Source: Chitinophaga sp. (GTDB lineage: Bacteria; Bacteroidota; Bacteroidia; Chitinophagales; Chitinophagaceae). From it: a DNA stretch of 64,000 nucleotides. The translations under genes and the position numbers were made by a program. Where the stretch lies: assembly GCF_017745275.1 (NCBI RefSeq), contig NZ_JAGHZS010000004.1, forward strand, positions 434,001 to 498,000, written 5' to 3'. The notes beneath the pieces are model-generated. The model saw only the letters and a program-made list of their open reading frames with translations. It had not been told where the DNA came from and ran no database searches. Shown here one piece after another: positions 16,514 to 23,877 of this stretch; the first letter of the stretch is position 1, and every line of letters begins with the position of its first letter.

Positions 16514-17302
16514 TTAATTATTGACTGCTGTCAGAAATACAATATCGATCTTGTCATTCACGATTTTTCCTTTCACAAAATCAAAGAATTTCTTTGCATG
16601 AGCAGATGCTTTGTGTATGTCAAATGCAATGTCGCTTTTATAGGATTCGTAAACAACAATTGATAAAGGAGCATCTTTACGCGTATTTACCGCAAATTGA
16701 CTGCAGCCAGGCTCCTGGTTACTTTTCGCGGCCATCGTTGCCAGGGCTGCTGTCACCTCCATTTGAAAAGCGGGCAAAATTTCCATATACGCCACCAGGT
16801 TAACAGCCTTTTCAGCACCTTGTACTTCTGATGGCTTGGGCTCTGCAGGAGCATCTGCTGTGTCACTAATCATTTTATTAACCAGCACCCACTTTCCATC
16901 AATTTTATGAAAAGAAAGAAATTCATGGTAGACAAAATCATACATCACTACTTTTACTTCCGCAATCGCGATAGAGTTAACCGTTTTAACAGACAGTATT
17001 TCGCCTTTGAACGGCTTGCCGGAATGCTTTGGACTTTGCCGGTTTTTAACCCCATCCAGGTATTGTTGCAAATCCTTTGCGTAGGGCTGCCCTTTTACAT
17101 CTCCCAGGAACAAAGTCCGGGGATGATAAATAGTGCTTAACAGGGCAACATCACCCTCATATATTCCTTTGAAATAGCGATTTTCCAACACATCGGAAAT
17201 TGCCAGTGAATCTTGTTGCTGCGTTTTCATCCCGGTATTGTTTTGTGCTTTGCTACCGGACATTATAAGGGATAGCAAAACGGTAAAGTATAATATTTTC
17301 AT
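16514..17302 (-). CDS. Secreted NTF2-like / antibiotic-biosynthesis-monooxygenase fusion
   Basis: 262 residues. A signal peptide (about 1-19, ending GSKAQ) is followed by an NTF2/SnoaL-like domain (~30-150; IYHPRTLFLGDVKGQPYAK, AIAEVKVVMYDFVYHEFLSF) and by a C-terminal ABM ferredoxin-like domain (~170-250; NQEPGCSQFAVNTRKDAPLS, VVYESYKSDIAFDIHKAS). ABM domains without cofactors oxidise quinols or degrade haem; the NTF2 part usually binds small molecules. The periplasmic fusion is uncommon to my knowledge. Operon position between nitronate monooxygenase and tautomerase suggests handling of small electrophiles. Confidence 0.8.
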   Translation of the reverse strand: MKILYFTVLLSLIMSGSKAQNNTGMKTQQQDSLAISDVLENRYFKGIYEGDVALLSTIYHPRTLFLGDVKGQPYAKDLQQYLDGVKNRQSPKHSGKPFKGEILSVKTVNSIAIAEVKVVMYDFVYHEFLSFHKIDGKWVLVNKMISDTADAPAEPKPSEVQGAEKAVNLVAYMEILPAFQMEVTAALATMAAKSNQEPGCSQFAVNTRKDAPLSIVVYESYKSDIAFDIHKASAHAKKFFDFVKGKIVNDKIDIVFLTAVNN

Positions 17303-17335
17303 CTTTGCTCAAATTGTAACCAGCTTCCCATCATG

Positions 17336-17554
17336 CTATTTATTATCCGCAGTGATACCTTGTTCACGTAATACCGATACCTGCTCTCCTGCGTATCCCC
17401 AGTTATCCAGCTCAATTTCCTGTATGGCAATATGGGTGAGGTGCGGATCTTTGTTAAAAATGGTCGTAAACAAATCGGTGATACCTTTTATTAATTGTTG
17501 CTTTTTTTCACGGGTAACTCCTTCGCGGGTCATTTCAATTTTAACGAATGGCAT
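17336..17554 (-). CDS. Tautomerase family protein (4-oxalocrotonate tautomerase-like)
   Basis: 72 residues starting MPFVKIEM. I chose the ATG at 17554 because removal of Met exposes Pro1, the catalytic base of this family. The in-frame ATG at 17572 would bury that Pro and overlap YceI. The sequence then shows TREKKQQLIKGITDLFTTIF, as in 4-OT-like proteins, and ends with a C-terminal tail (WGYAGEQVSVLR). Members work as oligomers and tautomerise enols or act on halogenated acids. Substrate unknown. It lies 4 bp after YceI and 33 bp before the NTF2-ABM gene. Confidence 0.85.
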   Translation of the reverse strand: MPFVKIEMTREGVTREKKQQLIKGITDLFTTIFNKDPHLTHIAIQEIELDNWGYAGEQVSVLREQGITADNK

Positions 17555-17558
17555 TGGG

Positions 17559-18101
17559 TTAGTTTTGTGCAAAGGCAGGCGTTTCCACAGCTTTTGCGGT
17601 GAACATAATATTTAGTTCGAAGTCGTTGTAAATAAGTGTATCCCCAAGGTTCTGGAAGAAATTGCCGGATCTGAATCTGATACCATACTGCGTACGGTCT
17701 ATTACCAACTTTCCTGTTGCTTTCAAGGTATCTTCACTGATAGTAATATTTACATCAAATGCCACCTGGTTGGTGATCCCCTTAATGGTAAGATGACCAT
17801 TAATATGATTACCGTATGCGGAGATGATGTCGAAACTGGCTTCCGGGTAATGCTCTACTCCGAAGAAATCGTCGGAGGCCAGATGCCCGGCAAATTGAGC
17901 ATTGGTAGCAGGATCGGTGATGTCCAGTATACGGATAGAGGTGGTATCTACTACAAACTTACCTGCTTTAATTTGTCCATCTGTTAAAAAGAGTTCACCT
18001 TCTTTGAGGTTGATGGTTCCATGGTGAGCTCCGGTTACTTTTCTACCTACCCAGCTGATGCTGCTCTGTGCAGCTACCATGTTGAATTTTTGTGTTTTCA
18101 T
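17559..18101 (-). CDS. YceI family lipid-binding protein
   Basis: 180 residues, a YceI lipocalin-like barrel: SSISWVGRKVTGAHHGTINL near the N-terminus, FVVDTTSIRILD (~48-59), HLASDDFFGVEHYPEASFDI (~73-92), HLTIKGITNQVAFDV (~103-117). Many YceI proteins are periplasmic, but this one lacks a clear signal peptide, so it may be cytoplasmic. The family binds isoprenoid-like lipids such as polyprenoids. First gene of the probable operon YceI - tautomerase - NTF2/ABM - nitronate monooxygenase, behind a candidate Crp/Fnr site. Confidence 0.88.
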   Translation of the reverse strand: MKTQKFNMVAAQSSISWVGRKVTGAHHGTINLKEGELFLTDGQIKAGKFVVDTTSIRILDITDPATNAQFAGHLASDDFFGVEHYPEASFDIISAYGNHINGHLTIKGITNQVAFDVNITISEDTLKATGKLVIDRTQYGIRFRSGNFFQNLGDTLIYNDFELNIMFTAKAVETPAFAQN

Positions 18102-18135
18102 CGCTTTGTATTTAAATGGTTAAAAATTTATGATA

Positions 18136-18180
18136 CAAAGTAACGATGGCATTTTGAGGTGTTTACGTGACCTACATCAC
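18136..18180 (-). promoter_or_regulatory. YceI operon promoter with Crp-like palindrome
   Basis: GTGACCTACATCAC (18167-18180) has perfect GTGA-N6-TCAC half-sites, as in the Crp consensus, 66 bp before the YceI ATG. A TACTTTG box (18142 to 18136 on the minus strand) lies downstream of it, so the palindrome centre would sit near -41.5 if transcription starts just after the box. The palindrome overlaps the last codons of the Crp/Fnr gene whose product could bind it. Confidence 0.5.
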
Positions 18181-18786
18181 ATTCTTCTTATGCGAATGGT
18201 ACAAACGGCTTAAAGTCTCCCTGGATACTCCCAGGTAAGCAGCAATTAAATGCTTGGGAACAAGATTATATAATTCGGGGTATAACCTGAGTAACTCCTC
18301 ATAGCGGGTTTTAGCATCATTATTCATGAAAGAAAGCAGGCGCTTATGTGCTGCAACATAGCCTCTGTTGGTACGCCAGCGGAAAAAATACTCAACCTGG
18401 TGAATCTCACGACAAAGCTTTTCCCTGTCGGCATTGGAAAGACTCAGCAGGTTTGCATCTGTAATACAATCAAGGTTAACGGTAGCACTGGTCTGAGAAT
18501 ATAAAGCATCATAGTCTGACGCCCACCAGGTTGGCATTGCAAACTGCAGAATGTGCATTTTTATATCCTGATTGATATAAAATGTTTTCAGGCATCCTGA
18601 AACAACAAAATATTCGTGATCCACTTTATCTCCTTCCCTAATGACTACCTGGCCCTTCTTAAAAGACAATGGCTTAAAATGGCTAAAGAAGTACTCAAAC
18701 TCTGCCGGAGTAAGCGATGCCTGTTTGGAGATATGTTCATTTAATAATTTCCTTGCGTCGATCATAAAAATAAAATCATGTTTCAT
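18172..18786 (-). CDS. Crp/Fnr family transcriptional regulator
   Basis: 204 residues (or 197 from the ATG at 18765). The N-terminal cNMP-like jelly roll covers about 30-130 (FKKGQVVIREGDKVDHEYFV, then SGCLKTFYIN). The C-terminal HTH is short: HLIAAYLGVSRETLSRLYHS. There is no cluster of N-terminal cysteines, so it is not an Fe-S Fnr. Bacteroidota members of this group usually have degenerate ligand pockets. It is upstream of the YceI operon in the same direction, with a GTGA-N6-TCAC palindrome at its 3' end, so it is a candidate regulator of that operon. Confidence 0.88.
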   Translation of the reverse strand: MKHDFIFMIDARKLLNEHISKQASLTPAEFEYFFSHFKPLSFKKGQVVIREGDKVDHEYFVVSGCLKTFYINQDIKMHILQFAMPTWWASDYDALYSQTSATVNLDCITDANLLSLSNADREKLCREIHQVEYFFRWRTNRGYVAAHKRLLSFMNNDAKTRYEELLRLYPELYNLVPKHLIAAYLGVSRETLSRLYHSHKKNVM

Positions 18787-19091
18787 TTACCGCTAAGTGC
18801 CGGCATTAAAGATACCAAAGTTTCCTTTGTCGTCAAATCAGCCAGGCCAACGCCATGATGGAAGATTTCGCGTAATACCATCACTTGGCAGCTCTCATGA
18901 TCCACCAAACTTTATCCTTCTGTTGTATTTTTTGAGTGATCACTGCCGGTGGCTGTAGTTCAACCAGGTTATATTCAACAGGAATATTGTCCTTTACTGC
19001 TTTTGGAATAAGGGCAGATATTTTACCGATACCGGTATTATCATATGTATACAGGAGGGCCGGAAATGTTGATATACCTGGTTGAAGTTTT
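18783..19091 (-). pseudogene. Decayed gene pieces upstream of the Crp/Fnr gene
   Basis: Two overlapping minus-strand frames without a proper beginning. The upstream one reads about 70 codons from an in-frame stop near 19090 to the TGA at 18881, without an ATG, and includes PALLYTYDNTGIGKISALIP and KDKVWWIMRAAK. The second reads from the overlapping ATG at 18881 (MVLREIFHHGVGLADLTTKE) to a TGA at 18783 that overlaps the regulator start as ATGA. They look like one frameshifted gene remnant. I recognise no family. A related fragment occurs near 22620-22665. Confidence 0.45.
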
Positions 19092-19114
19092 TACCAATCA
19101 AATAAAAACCGCTC

Positions 19115-19966
19115 CTATAGTACAGCGTGCTGATGATCTGTACTCTGGGCAATTGATTCCCATTCATCTACTTCTTTTGAGAGCAGTGCAATTTTGTCAC
19201 GCACGCTTTTTACCGCATCCTTTCCAATAGGCAGGTGTAACGGAGGATGCTCACTGTTTGCCAGTTTTATAATTACATCGGCAAGTTTTCCGGGATCTCC
19301 GGGCTGGCTGCCGTGAAAGTTTCCTATGTGTCCACGCATTACACCTACGGTGTGCTGGTAGGCGTCCAGCACCAGTTTGGAACTTTGATAAGAGTCTGTA
19401 GAAACGAAATCTGTTGAGAATAATCCGGGTGCCACCGAAGTAACTTTAATACCCAACGGCGCCAATTCAATGGAAAGCCCTTCGGATAATCCATCTACAG
19501 CATATTTGGTGGCCCCATAGACACCGAATCCAGGAACAATATTGCGGTAGGCAAAAAGGGAAGATATGTTGATAACATGTCCTGAGCCCTGTTTACGTAA
19601 TTGCGGCAGTACGGCCCTGGTTACATGGAGCAGGCCAAAGACATTAGTATCAAACTGTTTGCTGATTTCATCTGCGGAGGCTTCCTCTGTAGCTGCCAAT
19701 AATCCATATCCGGCGTTGTTGACCAGGACATCAATACGCCCGAACCGGTCGATAGCCTCCCGGACACCGGCCTTTACCTGCTGCTCATTGGTAACATCAA
19801 GCGTGACGATGTGCAGCCGGCCGGCGCCGCCAAGACGGTCAGCCACTTCTCCTGCATTTTTCCTGACAGTGCCTGCTACCAGATCACCTGCAGCCAGCGC
19901 GGCTTTAGCAATTTCGAATCCAAACCCTTTAGAAATACCGGTGATGAACCAAACTTTACTTTTCAT
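19115..19966 (-). CDS. SDR family oxidoreductase
   Basis: 283 residues. The dinucleotide motif is TGISKGFG (9-16), then NNAGYG (~88-93), an ISS serine (~138) and YGATK (~151-155) for the catalytic Tyr and Lys. The longer C-terminal part (~190-283) is typical of the subgroup annotated as oxidoreductase/retinol-dehydrogenase-like. Upstream at 20034-20061 is a 28 bp palindrome containing the same 14 bp core as a site before the TetR gene, so this gene is very probably the target of that repressor. Such TetR-SDR pairs often answer to toxic carbonyls; the substrate is unknown. Confidence 0.92.
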   Translation of the reverse strand: MKSKVWFITGISKGFGFEIAKAALAAGDLVAGTVRKNAGEVADRLGGAGRLHIVTLDVTNEQQVKAGVREAIDRFGRIDVLVNNAGYGLLAATEEASADEISKQFDTNVFGLLHVTRAVLPQLRKQGSGHVINISSLFAYRNIVPGFGVYGATKYAVDGLSEGLSIELAPLGIKVTSVAPGLFSTDFVSTDSYQSSKLVLDAYQHTVGVMRGHIGNFHGSQPGDPGKLADVIIKLANSEHPPLHLPIGKDAVKSVRDKIALLSKEVDEWESIAQSTDHQHAVL

Positions 19967-20033
19967 AATTGTACGTTTTTAGAAAATGATAATTGATTTT
20001 GTTTATCTGTATTGACTTTGTAAATGCTAATTT

Positions 20034-20061
20034 CAAAATATGACCGATCGGTCATATTTTG
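20034..20061. promoter_or_regulatory. TetR operator 1 (28 bp perfect palindrome)
   Basis: The core TGACCGATCGGTCA (20041-20054) is extended by perfectly matching flanks to 28 bp. It lies 67 bp before the SDR start at 19966 and 17 bp after the end of the tetR gene. The same 14 bp core stands before tetR at 20695-20708. TGACCGATCGGTCA-like sites are typical for TetR-family repressors. Confidence 0.8.
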
Positions 20062-20078
20062 GGCAAAAAAAAGAGGCA

Positions 20079-20669
20079 TTACCTCTCCTGTTCGTTAATC
20101 AATTTTTTCAAAAAGTTGGTAACGATTCTCACCTTTGCATTATTACCAGCAACGCGGGAGATAACAACACCTCCTTCAATAGCCGCGAACATAATAGTGG
20201 CAAATTCTTTATAATCCCAATCAGGCTTAAACTCCCCGGATTTAATACCATCCCTGATAATAGTGGAAATTAGTTTTTGCGTGTATTCTATTGATTGATG
20301 TATCTGCTGATTCACAGCGGGGTTGGTGTCATCAGCTTCTGTACCAAAATTAATCATCGGACAACCACCTGTTACCGGTGGATTCATTACATCTGTTAAT
20401 ACATCCATAAACGCAAAAAGCTTCTCCTTGGCAGTCCTGGCCCTACCTATTGCCTCGCTCACCTTTTTCCCTAAAAGTTGCAGGTTATAGCTAACCACCG
20501 CCTGGGCCAGTTGCTCCTTATCTTTGAAATGCACATATAGAGAACCCTTTGAAAGCTTTGTCGCTTCCATTATATCACTCATCGCAGTGGCCTCTATTCC
20601 TTTAATGTTAAAAATGGGGGCCGCCCGTTCGATAATAAATTGCCGTGTTTCTTCTCCTTTAGACATCAT
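20079..20669 (-). CDS. TetR/AcrR family transcriptional regulator
   Basis: 196 residues. The N-terminal HTH (~10-55: RQFIIERAAPIFNIKGIEAT, AMSDIMEATKLSKGSLYVHF) is a textbook TetR domain. The C-terminal ligand domain is of the YcdC/TetR_C type, with GGCPMINFGTEADDTNPAVN around 102-121. The start may be either of two neighbouring ATGs (20669 or 20666). Identical palindromic cores before this gene and before the SDR at 19966 show a simple circuit: it represses itself and the SDR until a ligand binds. Confidence 0.94.
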   Translation of the reverse strand: MMSKGEETRQFIIERAAPIFNIKGIEATAMSDIMEATKLSKGSLYVHFKDKEQLAQAVVSYNLQLLGKKVSEAIGRARTAKEKLFAFMDVLTDVMNPPVTGGCPMINFGTEADDTNPAVNQQIHQSIEYTQKLISTIIRDGIKSGEFKPDWDYKEFATIMFAAIEGGVVISRVAGNNAKVRIVTNFLKKLINEQER

Positions 20670-20694
20670 TTAATGAATAACAACACAAATATAC

Positions 20695-20708
20695 TGACCG
20701 ATCGGTCA
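20695..20708. promoter_or_regulatory. TetR operator 2 (before the tetR gene)
   Basis: TGACCGATCGGTCA, a perfect 14 bp palindrome identical to the core of operator 1, lies 25 bp before the tetR start. It supports autorepression. Confidence 0.8.
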
Positions 20709-20840
20709 TTTTAAAAATTTACGCTATCATTTAACGAAACTCTGACAATCCTTCTCTGGAATAGAGATAAGCTCATCATCAGGGTTCAGGGTAGTGCACA
20801 AGATTGTCCATTGCAGGTCCAGGTGGTGGTAGAGTAAATA

Positions 20841-22319
20841 CTACATATCTTTTCGGGAAATATGATCACGTGCTGTCCTGATTAGTAGCAGCGTACTATC
20901 AAGAACAACATCATGGTTGGTTTTAATGTCTTCCGTACTGATGTGAATGATCTTATCGGGAATAACACCGGCACCATAGGGTATCTCTCTTTTCTGCTGA
21001 ACATATTGTTTAAGATCCACAACAGATATATCAACGGCAATACCTGATCCAGGGAGCCTATAGGAAAGGCTATTATGCCCCGTGTGGCCATAGTAACCGC
21101 CCATTGTTTCCTGACCGATTACACAGGCATTCCCCTCACTTTTTACCATAGAGGCAAATAGTGAAGCTGCTGATGCTACGGCGGGATCTACGAGCAGATA
21201 TACCTTGCCCTGAAAGGCAAGACTATCTGGCCTCCACCATTGGCTGTAAGCAGGATTCTGGTAGTATCTGCCGTCACGATACTGATTATGTTCATCCAGG
21301 AAATTTTCTTCCAGTTCGCGTATATCGGCTGTATCATCGGTGCAATATTGCGGGTACGGTATTCTCTGAAATATCGTAAAAGCTTCTTTATTCTCTTTAA
21401 AGGGCAGATGGGCAAGATAAGAAAATGTCAGCAGGTCATTGGGATCAGTGCCGCCACCATTACCCCTGATATCCACTACCAGATACCGGATTGCCTTTGA
21501 TTTCAAAGAGGCAAAACTATTGGCCAGAAATTTCTTATAGGCGGCATGGGTAGACGATTCAGCATTACCCAGCGAGAACGAGGGAATCTTAAGAATGGCC
21601 GTTTCCATACTGTCGATTATCTTAAAAGTATAACTCTTACTCCCTGTTGTATCCAATAAAAGGGAATGCCGTTTCTTATATAGACCGGTATACTGAGTCA
21701 TAGTAACAGATGGCAACACAATGGTATCATTGATAGTGAACTTTGTAGCCGGGCCATATTCCATAAAATAATACCAGGGAAACCAAACATTAATACCTTC
21801 AGCTTTCCCTGTAATATTAAATCCATCTGTTGTGTAGTATTTATAAAGAGCCTGGATAATTTTGCCTGCATCGATGCCATTAATGGAATGAATTTGACTA
21901 CCTGCAGGTAACTCTTTTCCATCAATATTTAGCAACAGCTTATCATCCACCAACTTTACCGGGTATGGAAAATACGTCTGCTCCGCCAATAATTGCTTCT
22001 TCAATTCATCCGGAAGGGAAACCTCATCATGCAAACTTCCGATATAACTCATGATGGCTGCCAGGTATCGGTAAAAACCGCAGACATCTGTGGCATCATT
22101 GATTTGCTTTCGGTAATGGGCAAACAGGCTATCTATCTGTTCCTTTGAATGGTACTTATACAAGCCGGCATGGGCCTTCTCAAGAATTGATTGATAAAGA
22201 TCAAAGTCGTTCAACAACACTGACCGGCCAATAACTGGCCTGCTTTGTGCCGACACCCGATCCGGGGAAAGAAAAAAAATCAGTAGTATAAGCTGACAGG
22301 AGAAAAAATATTTCATCAT
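20841..22319 (-). CDS. Secreted S41 family peptidase
   Basis: 492 residues with a signal peptide (about 1-24, ending VSAQ). Residues ~30-170 are an N-terminal helical and PDZ-like part (SIGSLHDEV-like turn at 94-100; LPAGSQIHSINGIDAGKIIQ at 137-156). The S41 core includes LVVDIRGNGGG (280-290) and VDPAVASAASLFASMVK (377-393), where Ser383 is the likely nucleophile. The lysine that C-terminal processing proteases carry about 25 residues later is not evident (GQETMGGYYG), as in some tricorn-like S41 members. Exported, probably periplasmic. It stands alone between the TetR circuit and the GNAT gene. Confidence 0.87.
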   Translation of the reverse strand: MMKYFFSCQLILLIFFLSPDRVSAQSRPVIGRSVLLNDFDLYQSILEKAHAGLYKYHSKEQIDSLFAHYRKQINDATDVCGFYRYLAAIMSYIGSLHDEVSLPDELKKQLLAEQTYFPYPVKLVDDKLLLNIDGKELPAGSQIHSINGIDAGKIIQALYKYYTTDGFNITGKAEGINVWFPWYYFMEYGPATKFTINDTIVLPSVTMTQYTGLYKKRHSLLLDTTGSKSYTFKIIDSMETAILKIPSFSLGNAESSTHAAYKKFLANSFASLKSKAIRYLVVDIRGNGGGTDPNDLLTFSYLAHLPFKENKEAFTIFQRIPYPQYCTDDTADIRELEENFLDEHNQYRDGRYYQNPAYSQWWRPDSLAFQGKVYLLVDPAVASAASLFASMVKSEGNACVIGQETMGGYYGHTGHNSLSYRLPGSGIAVDISVVDLKQYVQQKREIPYGAGVIPDKIIHISTEDIKTNHDVVLDSTLLLIRTARDHISRKDM

Positions 22320-22443
22320 ATTGCCATCATCGCCACAGGTCGTGCCATATTTTTGTGATTATATAAATCAAAATAATACAAATTCAAGGTATCTATATAT
22401 GTCCGAAACCGGGACAGATACCGGACAAACTTAGGGTTTACTG

Positions 22444-22728
22444 TTGCAATCCGCTTTTTATAAGGTAACGGTAATGTATGGTTACTGGGGAGAATTACTG
22501 ATAGAAAGCTACATTGAAAACCTGTATGAATCCGTGAAGAAAGCTGGCCCTACGCCCACTCTTAAATCACATCTGGCTGCTTTGCATAAAACGCCAACAA
22601 CAGCTACTGTTCGTAATAAAGTAGAGGCCAATGCCATGATGAAAGATTTCACGGAATACCATTCCCTTATCAAAATAAATGGAGAACAGAAGATCATTTC
22701 TAAACAGTTTCATAAATACGACAAATGA
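22444..22728 (+). CDS. Doubtful small ORF, function unknown
   Basis: A 94-codon plus-strand frame (its start codon is TTG; the first ATG is at 22474) in the 468 bp gap between the S41 peptidase and the GNAT gene. The composition looks protein-like, but I recognise no family. It overlaps, on the opposite strand, a fragment (22665 to ~22620, MVFREIFHHGIGL) related to the decayed piece at 18881. The differences between the two copies fall on third codon positions of the minus-strand frame, which argues that the plus frame is not the conserved one. The rest of 22320-22787 shows nothing I can name. Confidence 0.25.
   Translation: MQSAFYKVTVMYGYWGELLIESYIENLYESVKKAGPTPTLKSHLAALHKTPTTATVRNKVEANAMMKDFTEYHSLIKINGEQKIISKQFHKYDK
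22616..22665 (-). pseudogene. Gene fragment related to the piece at 18783-18881
   Basis: The minus strand reads MVFREIFHHGIGL from 22665, against MVLREIFHHGVGL from 18881. Over about 37 bp only five bases differ, four of them at third codon positions and the fifth giving Ile for Val. The similarity ends abruptly after GL in both places. This looks like two remnants of one gene family, transcribed leftwards. Confidence 0.4.
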
Positions 22729-22787
22729 TTCTCTCCAAACTGAGCGTAAGTTAAATCTCCGGATACTTCCTTATCCTTTGCAGTGGG

Positions 22788-23300
22788 TTACAACTCTAAC
22801 ACATAATACAACACATCTTCGGTTGTGCCATCAAGCCAATTTACAGATTCACGGTAGCTATACGTAAATCCAGCTCTGCGGATAGCGGCTTTAGAAATAA
22901 TATTACTTTCACGATGACTTATCTTCAAGCGTTTCAACCCCAGTTTAGAGGCCCTGGCAAACCTGGCTTTATAAAAGAGAGTAGAAAGCCCCATACCTCT
23001 ATACGCTTTGCGGATATATGACTGACCAAGATATCCTTCTTCTTCATCCAACAATACAATGCTGGTCATCCCTATCAATTCGTAATCTTTATAAAGCCCA
23101 AAAATTGTTCTTGGATGCCTTACCCTCTCCTTCCACTCAACATCCGTTAACTCTGACTCCGCCGGACTGGTACATCGAAACATAGTAGGTTCCGTCTGGA
23201 TCGCTTCCAGGCGAATACTTTTATAAAGATTATATTCTGTCTCAAGGAGCTGGCGGATAATGAAATGACCTGTTTCTAATTGTAGTTGATAGGTATCCAT
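22788..23300 (-). CDS. GNAT family N-acetyltransferase
   Basis: 170 residues. The GNAT core is visible as FGLYKDYELIGMTSIVLLDE (~68-87), then LGQSYIRKAYRGMGLSTLFY (~92-111), which includes the acetyl-CoA pyrophosphate loop R-x-x-G-x-G/S (YRGMGLS), followed by LKRLKISHRESNIISKAAIR (~122-141). The acceptor substrate is unknown. It is a single gene with no close same-strand neighbour within 470 bp upstream or downstream other than the tRNA. Confidence 0.85.
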   Translation of the reverse strand: MDTYQLQLETGHFIIRQLLETEYNLYKSIRLEAIQTEPTMFRCTSPAESELTDVEWKERVRHPRTIFGLYKDYELIGMTSIVLLDEEEGYLGQSYIRKAYRGMGLSTLFYKARFARASKLGLKRLKISHRESNIISKAAIRRAGFTYSYRESVNWLDGTTEDVLYYVLEL

Positions 23301-23494
23301 AGCTACTTATATGTTGATTTTAATTTTGTCTTTCGGCAATAATTCAATTACAGAATAATACAAATAGGTAATAAGGAGAGAAGATTTTTTCGCGCCCATA
23401 TAAATGCGGCTAATAAAAACGAACTAACTTAGGACAAACAAAGTTCTTTAACACCTTACGCCAATAATTGGAGGCAATTTTTGTGCAAATAAAA

Positions 23495-23516
23495 AAGGCC
23501 CACTTTCGTGAGCCTT
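23495..23516 (-). terminator. Terminator after tRNA-Leu
   Basis: On the minus strand AAGGCTCAC - GAAA - GTGGGCCTT makes a 9 bp stem with one mismatch and a GAAA tetraloop, followed by six T's in all. It lies 23 bp beyond the 3' end of the tRNA. Confidence 0.75.
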
Positions 23517-23538
23517 CTTAAGACATTGGTAGTTACTG

Positions 23539-23622
23539 TGCCCAGAACAGGAATCGAACCTGCACTCCGTTGCCGAAACAAGATTTTGAGTCTAGCGCGT
23601 CTACCAATTCCGCCATCTGGGC
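23539..23622 (-). tRNA. tRNA-Leu (anticodon CAA)
   Basis: 84 nt on the minus strand. GCCCAGA at the 5' end pairs with TCTGGGC at the 3' end, with discriminator A. The D arm is GGCGGAATTGGTAGACGC, the anticodon loop CTCAAAA gives CAA, a long variable arm (class II, as expected for Leu) follows, and the T arm is GCAGGTTCGATTCCTGT. The anticodon stem has one U-U mismatch. CCA is not encoded. A Bacteroidetes promoter stands 40 bp upstream and a hairpin terminator 23 bp downstream. Confidence 0.92.
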
Positions 23623-23661
23623 AATCATTTTACAAGAACTCTCCGCGTCAATTGCGGGATG

Positions 23662-23691
23662 CAAATATAGGCACTCTTTTTTATTCTCCAA
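23662..23691 (-). promoter_or_regulatory. Promoter of tRNA-Leu
   Basis: On the minus strand TTG (23691-23689), exactly 19 bp, then TATATTTG (23669-23662). This matches the Bacteroidetes primary sigma consensus TTG-N19-TAnnTTTG in both elements and spacing. The box continues as TTTGCATC, also found before the candidate small RNA at 32.3 kb. Confidence 0.8.
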
Positions 23692-23877
23692 GAAAATTTT
23701 TCATTTCATTAAAAAAAATCACGCAAAAACAATCTGCGTCACAGCAATAACACATCAGCCTATACCGCCCAAAACCGCTACCACAAAATATTACAAGGCA
23801 GCCAACATTGCTCTTCTCTTCTCAAAAAAAAATTTCTCTCCACTTATTCCATTGCGCAAAATACCGTAAATTCAATC

